IMG/VR virus record: IMGVR_UViG_3300043099_000254
Coordinates: 1-28,488 of that record
Direction: 5' to 3' (one strand)
DNA length: 28,488 nt
From: a virus
Shown: positions 1 to 6,914 of the stretch, piece after piece
Numbering within the stretch: the first letter of the stretch is position 1
How the letters are laid out: the number at the start of each line of letters is the position of its first letter
Position numbers and translations under genes: made by a program
The notes under the pieces: model-generated
Databases searched by the model: none
Told to the model about the DNA's origin: nothing
What the model saw: the letters and a program-made list of their open reading frames with translations, nothing else

Positions 1-316
1 CTAGTCTTTCATTTTGGATAACTAATTTACTTCCGCCTACAACCTTACCATCTACTACGTCATATATGAAAAATACAGTTTTTGTAAGTCCCACACGAAC
101 AATTCTGCCGGGTTTGCCATCAATATATACAACATCATCTTCTTTGTAATCGGACCCAATAAACATAAACAGTGCCGCGGCAAGTTTTTCAATGCTTGAT
201 TTAAACATTAGAATTACTAATCCCGCTACGAACATCCAGACATATTTGCCTGTCATATCTTGTGCGGTTGATTCTAGTACCTGTTGAGATATTACGTGTG
301 CTGTATTTGTATCCAT
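1..316 (-). CDS. MscS-like small membrane protein, C-terminal end cut by window edge
   Basis: Reading leftward from the ATG at 316-314, the frame is open for 105 codons to the window edge, so the C-terminus is missing. There is one clear hydrophobic helix (about residues 25-38, around YVWMFVAGLVILMF). A second, semi-hydrophobic stretch (IEKLAAALFMFIG) runs into a beta-rich segment with DDVVYIDGKPGRIVRVGL and ends LVIQNERL. This order matches the pore helix and beta domain of MscS mechanosensitive channels (LAA helix, acidic residue, GG/G..G turn, T..R strand, PN near the end), which is family knowledge. The N-terminal part is much shorter than in MscS, with one helix before the pore-like helix instead of two. 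It lies downstream of the lipoprotein gene on the same strand, with 75 nt between them. A membrane-permeability or lysis-related role is inference. It could also be an unrelated membrane protein with an SH3-like domain. Confidence 0.6.
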   Translation of the reverse strand, partial: MDTNTAHVISQQVLESTAQDMTGKYVWMFVAGLVILMFKSSIEKLAAALFMFIGSDYKEDDVVYIDGKPGRIVRVGLTKTVFFIYDVVDGKVVGGSKLVIQNERL

Positions 317-378
317 AATCGTCTTTAGTTTATTAACACATAACATTTGTTAACAATCCAAAACAATTATATAATAAA

Positions 379-387
379 TATAAATAT
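379..387 (-). promoter_or_regulatory. ATATTTATA motif, 62 nt before the MscS-like start
   Basis: On the - strand the sequence reads ATATTTATA, the same 9-mer that precedes several transcription-unit starts in this window. Here it is followed by about 60 nt of leader before the ATG at 316, so if it is a promoter the mRNA would have a normal 5' leader. It directly follows the stop codon of the lipoprotein gene. The region is very AT-rich, so a chance match is possible. Confidence 0.35.
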
Positions 388-391
388 TAAT

Positions 392-1357
392 TTATTTAAT
401 CCACTTTTGTTCTTTTAGAATATCATCAATCAATTCTTTTTCGGAACTATCCATTTCTTTATCAAATCTTTTCAATACTTCAGTCAATGGATATACTCTA
501 TCAGGAGATTCTTTTTGTTTTTCTTTTAGTTCTTGAATTACATCAACTATTTTAACAAGTGGAGACTTGAATTCATCAACTTTGTCTTTTGAAGCGAAGT
601 TAGCCAATTCAAATGCATGTGGAGTTAATGCTTTTACCAAACTTAGTAATCCAGAACCAATCATATTAAATATACTAAATGCTGCACCAGCTGCTGGATG
701 TACTGTTGCTAATATTCTTAATATAACAAATACCACAACAAATATGATAATTGCGGTCATTGCACTAACAAAGAACTTTTTTAAACCCCAAAATACAGCA
801 TTAAGACCAAACATACCACTCATAGCATCCAAAGTAGCCTTGCTTTGATCAGCTTCTTTTGCAATTTCTTTTGCTTTATCAGTCATTTGCCATAATTCAT
901 CGTCATACTTTTCTTTCAAAGCAGACTTTTCTTTTTGCAATTTGTTTATGATTTCGTCACGTTGTGATAGTAATTGATCACCCTTTTTTCTTTCCTCAGC
1001 AACTTGACTGTTTAATAAATCAACGGTAGCTTTTATACGTTTAATTTCATCTATGTGTGGTGATCCAACTATAGAAATTACACGTTCATTGAGTGATTTA
1101 GCAGTATCTACTTGTACTGACGGGTTTGTTACTTGACTTAAAGAGTGTTGAATACCTATAGACAAAGACGATGCTTGTACACGTTTGCCTTTTTCTACTT
1201 TTTCCAACTCTACCATCGTATTATCTACTTTGGCTTCTTGTTTAGCAACAGCGTCTTGTGCAGTTGTAACTTGCTTCGCCGGTCTAACTTCAGACGAAAT
1301 ACAACCGGTTAGTATTAAAATTACGATGGTGTAAAACAGTTGTTTTTTAAAGTTCAT
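392..1357 (-). CDS. Coiled-coil lipoprotein with internal transmembrane segment (u-spanin-like candidate)
   Basis: The 321-residue product begins with a lipoprotein signal peptide: KK charge, hydrophobic core, and lipobox LTGC with the modified Cys at 19. Position +2 is Ile, not the Asp that retains lipoproteins in the inner membrane of enterobacteria. Residues about 103-178 are rich in heptad-like charged and Leu/Ile positions and look like a long coiled coil. A strong transmembrane helix spans about 198-217 and a second Gly-rich hydrophobic stretch about 223-246. A charged tail of roughly 75 residues follows. An N-terminal lipid anchor, periplasmic coil and inner-membrane helix is the topology of unimolecular spanins such as T1 gp11, though this protein is larger and has a longer C-terminal tail. 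It is transcribed divergently from the structural operon. A superinfection-exclusion or other envelope protein is the main alternative. Confidence 0.6.
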   Translation of the reverse strand: MNFKKQLFYTIVILILTGCISSEVRPAKQVTTAQDAVAKQEAKVDNTMVELEKVEKGKRVQASSLSIGIQHSLSQVTNPSVQVDTAKSLNERVISIVGSPHIDEIKRIKATVDLLNSQVAEERKKGDQLLSQRDEIINKLQKEKSALKEKYDDELWQMTDKAKEIAKEADQSKATLDAMSGMFGLNAVFWGLKKFFVSAMTAIIIFVVVFVILRILATVHPAAGAAFSIFNMIGSGLLSLVKALTPHAFELANFASKDKVDEFKSPLVKIVDVIQELKEKQKESPDRVYPLTEVLKRFDKEMDSSEKELIDDILKEQKWIK

Positions 1358-1361
1358 ATAA

Positions 1362-1370
1362 TATAAATAT
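1362..1370 (-). promoter_or_regulatory. ATATTTATA motif 4 nt before the lipoprotein start
   Basis: The - strand reads ATATTTATA, then TTAT, then the ATG at 1357. No Shine-Dalgarno sequence is present. The 4-nt spacing equals that at 3651, 6915 and 23797. If TATTTA is a -10 element, transcription would start at or next to the A of the start codon. Confidence 0.45.
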
Positions 1371-1390
1371 TATTTTTTATAATAAAACTA

Positions 1391-1399
1391 ATATTTATC
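1391..1399 (+). promoter_or_regulatory. ATATTTATC motif 3 nt before the first + strand gene
   Basis: This is a one-mismatch copy of the ATATTTATA motif, 3 nt before the ATG at 1403. With the - strand copy at 1362-1370 it makes a divergent pair inside a 45-bp spacer, which leaves no room for conventional leaders on either side. Confidence 0.4.
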
Positions 1400-1402
1400 A
1401 AT

Positions 1403-2011
1403 ATGATCAAACTTAATGACTTAATAGAGAACGATTCGTTGTGTCCGATGGCACATCCTAAGAACATAGAACCAGTGATGAGTTCTTATTTACGTTATCA
1501 TATTGACAATAAAATTCCACTTAGCGAAAACATTTTTAGAACCTATAGTGAGTCTTATTTTGATTTAATCGAAGAAGTTCGTACTTTGTATTTTCAAAAT
1601 TTAATAGAATTGTGTGACGCTGACGCTGAATTGGTTGAAAGTGATTTGGGTAAAAAGGCTATATTTGAAGGTAGAGAAGTGTATTTGGATGCGCCTATCG
1701 AAGACGAAGAAGATTTATTGATGGAACTTAAGCATAGAGGACGCACTGTTAATTTAAGTAGACCATTTAGAACACCCGGCGGTCCTAAAAAATATGCTGT
1801 ATATGTTAAATCTAAGAATGGCAAAGTTAAAAAAGTAACATTTGGAGATCCAAATATGAGAAGCAGAGCTAGTAGCAAGGCTCGTCGTAAGAGTTTTGCA
1901 GCTAGACACAGATGTAGTCAAAAGAAAGATAGAACAACGGCTGGATATTGGAGTTGCAGAAGTCATAGAATGAAATCGTTGGGTAATAAAGGTAAAGGTA
2001 AATACTGGTAA
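1403..2011 (+). CDS. Conserved phage protein with basic, Cys-containing C-terminal domain
   Basis: The protein has 202 residues. An acidic N-terminal half (about 1-115, helical, many Glu/Asp) is followed by the segment NLSRPFRTPGGPKKYAVYVK near 117-136. A basic C-terminal domain then carries KKVTFGDPNMR (143-153), RRKSFAARHRC (161-171) and GYWSC (181-185). I recognise this TPGGPKK...FGDPNM...ARH.C...YWSC pattern as a recurring domain of uncertain function in uncultured myophage proteins. The conserved Cys pair (171, 185) and His could bind a metal, and the basic tail suggests nucleic-acid contact; both are inference. Its stop overlaps the next start by one base (TAATG), so it is translationally coupled to the cupin-like gene. 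A head or neck accessory role is possible from position only. Confidence 0.55.
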   Translation: MIKLNDLIENDSLCPMAHPKNIEPVMSSYLRYHIDNKIPLSENIFRTYSESYFDLIEEVRTLYFQNLIELCDADAELVESDLGKKAIFEGREVYLDAPIEDEEDLLMELKHRGRTVNLSRPFRTPGGPKKYAVYVKSKNGKVKKVTFGDPNMRSRASSKARRKSFAARHRCSQKKDRTTAGYWSCRSHRMKSLGNKGKGKYW

Positions 2012-2277
2012 TGAGTCTACCGTTTATAGAAAACCCACTGGGTAACAGTCAGTATATAAGAGAATTTAGTTCCGATGTAGCTACTCACGAACTGGAATGG
2101 CATATAGATCGTGAAGACAGAACCGTTGAAGTTATAGAAAATAACAATTGGCACTTTCAATTAGATAATAATTTACCACAATTACTTAAAGAAACAATAT
2201 TTATACCTAAAGAAACATACCACCGTGTAATAAAAGGCACAGGTAATCTAAAAGTAAGAATAACAAAACACATATGA
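2011..2277 (+). CDS. Small cupin-like protein
   Basis: This 88-residue protein is predicted to be almost all beta. The segment HELEWHIDREDRTVEVIE (26-43) is followed by a Trp/Phe strand, then FIPKETYHRVIKGTGNLKVRI (64-84). The FIPxxxxHRVxxG element is the second half of a single-domain cupin, with His31 and His71 as plausible metal or ligand residues. Similar small cupins occur in T4-like marine and freshwater phages; their substrate is unknown. The gene starts on the last base of the upstream stop codon and its 3' end overlaps the next start by 4 nt (ATGA), so the three accessory genes form one coupled unit. Confidence 0.6.
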   Translation: MSLPFIENPLGNSQYIREFSSDVATHELEWHIDREDRTVEVIENNNWHFQLDNNLPQLLKETIFIPKETYHRVIKGTGNLKVRITKHI

Positions 2278-3593
2278 AATTTATTGATTTATTAACAGAA
2301 GTTAAAATGTACGAAACACTTGGGTTACCTGATGACAGTATTATCCCACTAGATACGTTTGTATGTGAATGTAAAAATTGCGTAAATCAATCTCTATATG
2401 AAGCTATAAATGATACCGATAACAATTTAAAGATATGTTTGACTGAAGCGAACAAAAAGGAGCCTATTAGTTTTGAGTTGGCCGAATTAATGAAGAATAT
2501 TGCCCGAGACACTCAAGGAAGATTAAAACTGTTGAGTGTATTAAACGATCCAAAAACACTGAAGTCTTTCTTAGATGACAAAGGATATTTGACTGCAATT
2601 TTATATTTGGCTCCCTCTGATTCATCAGGTCACGAAGTGTGTCCAAAGAAAAGTCCGGAATGTAACGCTGGTTGTTTGAATTTTGCTGGTAACCCTGCAT
2701 ATCTAAAAGCAAAATTAGCAGCAAGAGCTAGAAAAACTCGTTGGTTGTTTGGTGACAAATTGACATCTGATGAGATGAAAAATATTCCTACAGATCCAAA
2801 AATTATAGATAGATTTTATGGCAAAGGTAGACCCGGACCCGAAGGTAAACGTGGTAGAATATTGAATCCAATGCGTCCTGAAGACTTCATTGAAAGATTG
2901 CAAATTGAAATGGAGTTTTTGAAAAAAGTGGCTGCTAAATACAATTTAAAGTTATCGGTTAGATTAAACGGTACGAGCGATCTTGATTTTCATAAAAAAT
3001 TGGAAAGTTGGAAATCTGCAAATCCAGATGTTAAATTTTATGACTATACAGCCGTGTTTAAATGGGCAATGCAAAGTCTTGAAGATCCTTCAAAACCACA
3101 TATGACTTTTTCAAGAAAAGAAACTTTACAAAACAATATAGAATGTGAAAAATATTTGAAGGCTGGTGGTAATATTTCCGCAATATTTGATGAATTACCA
3201 GAATATTATCGTGGTTATAAAGTAATTGATGCAGATAGAACCGATTTGAGATTTTTAGACGATAGTGATCGACCAATTGATCCTGATACAGGTAAACCCG
3301 TGGGTGTAATCGCCGGATTAAAGATGAAGGGATTTAGATTAAAAGACGCATTTGCCTTGGGTATAATACAAAATAAGGGACCAGAAGATACATTCGTAAT
3401 AAGAACCAAGGAATTGAGGAAAAGATTTGGAGATAAGTATTTTACACAAAAAATTCATTGGGGTGATCGCGCACCAACAGAGCCAAACAATATTACTGCT
3501 AAACAGATCTATAAAGATAAAATCAAGAATTATTTAAATAAAATATCAAGTAAATTGAAAGGTACAGCTGATAAAACGGATGAAAAAATATGA
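2274..3593 (+). CDS. GP88-like phage protein with Cys-rich N-terminal extension
   Basis: The protein has 439 residues. From about residue 108 it matches the pattern of the phage 'Gene product 88' family: a YLAPSDSSGHEVCP segment, then CPKKSPECNAGC (Cys123, 130, 134), a Lys/Arg-rich helix (KAKLAARARKTR), SVRLNGTSDLDF, a YDYTAVFKWA segment near 256-265, and a late GLKMKG element. No biochemical function of that family is known to me; the invariant cysteines suggest metal binding or a radical/redox fold. The first ~107 residues are an extra domain beginning MKFIDLLTEV, with a second Cys cluster (CECKNC at 31-36, Cys55). The gene is translationally coupled to the cupin gene upstream. A 57-nt spacer carrying the ATATTTATA motif follows it, so this operon probably ends here. 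Confidence 0.6.
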   Translation: MKFIDLLTEVKMYETLGLPDDSIIPLDTFVCECKNCVNQSLYEAINDTDNNLKICLTEANKKEPISFELAELMKNIARDTQGRLKLLSVLNDPKTLKSFLDDKGYLTAILYLAPSDSSGHEVCPKKSPECNAGCLNFAGNPAYLKAKLAARARKTRWLFGDKLTSDEMKNIPTDPKIIDRFYGKGRPGPEGKRGRILNPMRPEDFIERLQIEMEFLKKVAAKYNLKLSVRLNGTSDLDFHKKLESWKSANPDVKFYDYTAVFKWAMQSLEDPSKPHMTFSRKETLQNNIECEKYLKAGGNISAIFDELPEYYRGYKVIDADRTDLRFLDDSDRPIDPDTGKPVGVIAGLKMKGFRLKDAFALGIIQNKGPEDTFVIRTKELRKRFGDKYFTQKIHWGDRAPTEPNNITAKQIYKDKIKNYLNKISSKLKGTADKTDEKI

Positions 3594-3637
3594 TATGTGA
3601 ATTAACAAATTATAAACTGTATATTTTTGTTGTTTAG

Positions 3638-3646
3638 ATATTTATA
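3638..3646 (+). promoter_or_regulatory. ATATTTATA motif 4 nt before the neck gene
   Basis: An exact ATATTTATA, then ATTA, then the ATG at 3651. There is no Shine-Dalgarno sequence between the previous stop and this start. The 13 nt from motif to start codon are identical to those before the gene at 23797. Confidence 0.5.
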
Positions 3647-3650
3647 ATTA

Positions 3651-4880
3651 ATGAGTGCTAATTTAGATCAAGATAGGGTAAGATGGCCTGGGAGTGGTAG
3701 TAGTGTTACTCAAAACACTGTGCCATTTGGTTATTACTTAAGCGAAAGTTGTAACACAGGATCTGGCGAAACTACTTTTGAAAATGATTGTAGTAGTAGT
3801 GCTATGTGGGCAGCAAAACGTTTGGGTTATCCTATTGTCGATATTGAAATGATCGATGTTAATTTTTATGCCTGTTTTGAAGAATCTGTATTGGAATATA
3901 ACCGTGTAGTTAACGAATTCAACATCGTTAATAATATGGTAAATTTACAAGGATTACCACAAAACCAATACAAAAATTTAACAGGTCTAGGAGTAAAAAG
4001 TACAGGATTGCCTTTTATAATTCAATTGAGCAAACAATATGGTGCAGAAGCACTTGTTGGTGGCGAATATGAAGTTAAACGCAATTATATTACTGTCAGT
4101 GGCAGTGTTAATCCAAGCAGCACACAACAAGTTTATGACTTAAATCAATTGATTGGTAAAGATATTGAACACTTGACAGGCTCTCGTATCGAAGTTAAAC
4201 GTGTATTTCACCAAAGACCGCCAGCAATTGCTCGTATTTATGATCCGTTTAGTATGACTGGTATGAGTTATAGTAACGTACTAACAGAAATGGGATTTAG
4301 CGCATACAGTCCTGCTACACAATTCTTAATGACTCCGATCTTTGAAGACTTGGAACGTGTACAAGCTATTGAGTTTAATGATATGGTTCGTAAAAGCGCA
4401 TATAGTTTTGAAATTCTAGGTAATAATAAGTTGAGAATATTTCCAATTCCAACCGACAATTTCAAAGTTTATATAGATTATATAGTTGAAAGTGAACGTG
4501 ATATTACCAACTTTTATAGTGGATCTCGTTATGAATACATTAGCGATCCAAGTGATATACCATACGAATACTGTACATATTGTAAGATAAATCAACCAGG
4601 CAAACAGTGGATCAAGAAATATTTCTTGGCTTTGTGCAAAGAAACATTGGGACGTATATTACAAAAATATAGTACAGTACCAATTCCAGGTGGCGAAGTA
4701 ACTCTTGACGGTGCGGAGTTACGTTCTGAAGCCAAGGAGGAAAAAGACACATTGCTTGATAAATTGAGAGATATGTTGGAAAAAACCTTGCGAGTCAATC
4801 AATTGGAAAATAAAGGTAAGGAAAGCGAAGAAATGAATAAGATGCTTTCCAGAGTACCACTACACATTTATATAGGATAA
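3651..4880 (+). CDS. Virion structural protein, putative neck/head-tail connector
   Basis: The product has 409 residues. An N-terminal Ser/Gly/Asn-rich arm leads into AKRLGYPIVDIEMIDVNFYACFEESVLEYN (about 55-84), a helical signature seen in T4-like phage connector or neck proteins. A beta-rich middle follows, then a region with IYDPFSMTGMSYSNVLTEMG. The C-terminal ~100 residues are helical and charged (KKYFLALCKETLGRILQKYS, then a Glu/Lys-rich helix). Its place immediately before two proteins that look like neck and tail-completion factors supports a gp13-like role, but this is inferred from order and partial motifs, not from clear identity. It heads an operon with the next two genes (3-nt spacers), led by the ATATTTATA motif. 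Confidence 0.5.
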   Translation: MSANLDQDRVRWPGSGSSVTQNTVPFGYYLSESCNTGSGETTFENDCSSSAMWAAKRLGYPIVDIEMIDVNFYACFEESVLEYNRVVNEFNIVNNMVNLQGLPQNQYKNLTGLGVKSTGLPFIIQLSKQYGAEALVGGEYEVKRNYITVSGSVNPSSTQQVYDLNQLIGKDIEHLTGSRIEVKRVFHQRPPAIARIYDPFSMTGMSYSNVLTEMGFSAYSPATQFLMTPIFEDLERVQAIEFNDMVRKSAYSFEILGNNKLRIFPIPTDNFKVYIDYIVESERDITNFYSGSRYEYISDPSDIPYEYCTYCKINQPGKQWIKKYFLALCKETLGRILQKYSTVPIPGGEVTLDGAELRSEAKEEKDTLLDKLRDMLEKTLRVNQLENKGKESEEMNKMLSRVPLHIYIG

Positions 4881-4883
4881 TTT

Positions 4884-5453
4884 ATGGCAGCACCTGTATC
4901 ACCACAATACCCTAAACAAAATCCAGCTTTTAAGCAATACTGGACATCTACACGTAAAGATGTGGGTATTTATAACAATAATTATTCTCCCGGTAGATAC
5001 TTTTCTCCAAGAGATATAAATTTTTTGGGAAGTGTTAATTCTGAATTAATCGGTGATATAATCGAATGCGTTGTACAAGTATTTAAAATTGCAGCTTATG
5101 AAACCAATACCAATATCTACGGTGAAAGCAGTAGTGACAAGGGTAAGGTTTTTTACTCTGGTATAGACTTGAGTTGTTTGGTGCAACGTGAAGACATTAA
5201 CACAGAAAATCAAGGATATGGACCTGATAGAAAACAAGATATTGTTTACAGATTTAGAGAACGTGATTGTATTACCACGAACTATTTCCCAGAAATTGGC
5301 GATTTGGTGCTTTACAATGAACGTTATTATGAAATTGATAACGTAGTTCAAGAACAATTCTTGGGTGGTCATCCTGATAAGTCTTGGAGTTTGATTGTTA
5401 ATACTCATTACACAAGACTAAGCAAAATTAACCTAGTAGAAAGACAAACATAA
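4884..5453 (+). CDS. Putative neck / head-closure protein (gp14-like position)
   Basis: The product has 189 residues. The N-terminal ~35 residues are Pro/Asn/Tyr-rich and probably extended. A predicted mixed alpha/beta domain follows. Near the C-terminus FPEIGDLVLYNERYYEIDNV looks like the small beta-barrel of head-closure or neck proteins, and THYTRLSKINLVERQT closes the protein. An AGGA at 4874-4877 lies 6 nt before the ATG and is a plausible ribosome binding site, in contrast to the motif-led genes. The 3-nt gaps on both sides show it is co-transcribed with its neighbours. The gp14-like name is by position; it could equally be a stopper or tail-terminator partner. Confidence 0.45.
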   Translation: MAAPVSPQYPKQNPAFKQYWTSTRKDVGIYNNNYSPGRYFSPRDINFLGSVNSELIGDIIECVVQVFKIAAYETNTNIYGESSSDKGKVFYSGIDLSCLVQREDINTENQGYGPDRKQDIVYRFRERDCITTNYFPEIGDLVLYNERYYEIDNVVQEQFLGGHPDKSWSLIVNTHYTRLSKINLVERQT

Positions 5454-5456
5454 TTT

Positions 5457-6845
5457 ATGTCTTGGGGTCCAAATACTAATACAAATCCGCCACCAAATCC
5501 TATTGAAAACGCATCTGCGCAATCAGATGTTAAAAAGTTCTATAATAGAGCCAACGCAACTCGTCGTGATACAGATAAACAAAAGAATTTTACTGTAACG
5601 TTATTGGACGTTGATACAGCTATTATCAACACATTAGATAGTACTTTAAGACTACAAGTAAACGATAATGGTGAAGTTGTCAAGGTGCCAATTATATATG
5701 GCAATCCAGAAAGATGGTTTGCTATGAAAAAGTTTGGTCATATCAGAGACAATCAAGGCAAAATATTGTTGCCAGCTGTTATGATTCGTAGAAAAAGTGT
5801 AGAAAATAACAAAGATCTTGCAACATTTAATCGTTATTTGAGTTATGAAACCATAATGAATTATAGCGAGAAAAACAAATATGACAGATTTGATTTGATG
5901 AACAAAGGTGCGTTTGCAAGCAAGCCAACCAAACAAATTTACAGTGTAAGTTTACCAGTTCAAGTAAATATTACATACGAATGTATCATTTGGACTGATT
6001 ATGTAGATCAAAACAATAAGCTGTTGGAACAAATCAATTATGCAGCTAAAGATTACTGGGGAGACGCAGAAAGATTTAAGTTCAGAGCCAGAATAGACAG
6101 TTATAGCATCGAACAAGAAATCAATGAAGGTGAAGATCGTAATATCAAAACATCATTTGATATAAATGTCAATGCATATTTGTTAAATGAAAATTACATA
6201 ACAAATTTAGACGGGGTAAAAAATACCACTCAAAAGCTATTTACAGTAAGAAAAGTAATGTTGCAAGAAAATGCAATTGCTAGTGCAGGTGAAATGGAAA
6301 ACATTTCAAACAATATTATTAAGAATAGCAACAATTTAAAAGATAGTCCATTGGATTACACAGATGTAACAGGTCAAGGTACAATGGCACTAAACGTAAA
6401 TAAAGTAACAAATTTAGACGGATATAATAAAATACAACCCAGTTTTGAAGGTGTTACCAAAACACCATTTCATCCAGCTCCAAAATCTATCACCGATTAT
6501 GGAGAAAATGGTTGGTTAGCATATGATTCTAAATATATCTATGTTTATCAATATCCAGCGGGGTGGTTAAAAAGAGAAATTGCTACATTTGATTATGACT
6601 ATAATAGTCAAACCTATATCAGTGGATACGATTGCAATGGCAATCCTATTTACACAACTGCAAATAAAAGACCAATAAATACCGCTTTTAGAGTATTTCA
6701 AAGATTTCCTGACAAATTCTATCATCAAGTACCATATCAATCATCAGATTATGGTGAAGATGGTTGGGTAAGCTACGACGGTAATTATTTTTATATATAC
6801 AGCGCAGGACAGTGGAGAAGAATACCAATTTCTCTATTTAATTAA
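5457..6845 (+). CDS. Tail completion / sheath-terminator protein (gp15-like) with C-terminal tandem aromatic repeats
   Basis: The protein has 462 residues. The core (about 45-250) carries VPIIYGNPERWFAMKKFGHI, LLPAVMIRRKS, VQVNITYECIIWTDYVDQNN and FKFRARIDSYSIEQEI. I associate this set with the T4 gp15-type tail completion protein that caps tube and sheath at the head-proximal end. T4 gp15 is about 270 residues, so this one is nearly 200 longer. Most of the excess lies in a C-terminal part with two related units: about 333-376 (DYGENGWLAYDSKYIYVYQY...GWLKREI) and 413-462 (DYGEDGWVSYDGNYFYIY...GQWRRIPI). These aromatic units may decorate the neck or anchor fibres such as the product of the next gene; that is inference. 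Confidence 0.6.
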   Translation: MSWGPNTNTNPPPNPIENASAQSDVKKFYNRANATRRDTDKQKNFTVTLLDVDTAIINTLDSTLRLQVNDNGEVVKVPIIYGNPERWFAMKKFGHIRDNQGKILLPAVMIRRKSVENNKDLATFNRYLSYETIMNYSEKNKYDRFDLMNKGAFASKPTKQIYSVSLPVQVNITYECIIWTDYVDQNNKLLEQINYAAKDYWGDAERFKFRARIDSYSIEQEINEGEDRNIKTSFDINVNAYLLNENYITNLDGVKNTTQKLFTVRKVMLQENAIASAGEMENISNNIIKNSNNLKDSPLDYTDVTGQGTMALNVNKVTNLDGYNKIQPSFEGVTKTPFHPAPKSITDYGENGWLAYDSKYIYVYQYPAGWLKREIATFDYDYNSQTYISGYDCNGNPIYTTANKRPINTAFRVFQRFPDKFYHQVPYQSSDYGEDGWVSYDGNYFYIYSAGQWRRIPISLFN

Positions 6846-6877
6846 ATATAATTAATATTTATGTTTTTAACACTTAC

Positions 6878-6895
6878 ACGGTGTTACTTAACCGT
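6878..6895 (+). other. Short hairpin before the giant fibre gene
   Basis: ACGGT (6878-6882) and ACCGT (6891-6895) can form a 5-bp stem with an 8-nt loop; an alternative pairing AACAC/GTGTT overlaps it. No T-run follows, so it is not a convincing terminator. It lies in the 69-nt spacer just before the ATATTTATA motif. Confidence 0.2.
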
Positions 6896-6901
6896 ATCGT
6901 T

Positions 6902-6910
6902 ATATTTATA
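6902..6910 (+). promoter_or_regulatory. ATATTTATA motif 4 nt before the giant fibre gene
   Basis: An exact ATATTTATA, then AGAA, then the ATG at 6915. No Shine-Dalgarno sequence precedes the start. A further near copy (AATATTTATG) lies at about 6855-6864. Confidence 0.45.
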
Positions 6911-6914
6911 AGAA

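Noticed and set aside
567-848. A + strand 93-codon frame opposite the lipoprotein gene
   Set aside because: Antisense to the well-supported lipoprotein coding frame with no ribosome site or motif.
6855-6864. Second ATATTTAT copy before the giant fibre
   Set aside because: It is 50 nt from the start and sits in an AT-rich spacer; the exact copy at 6902 explains the start better.
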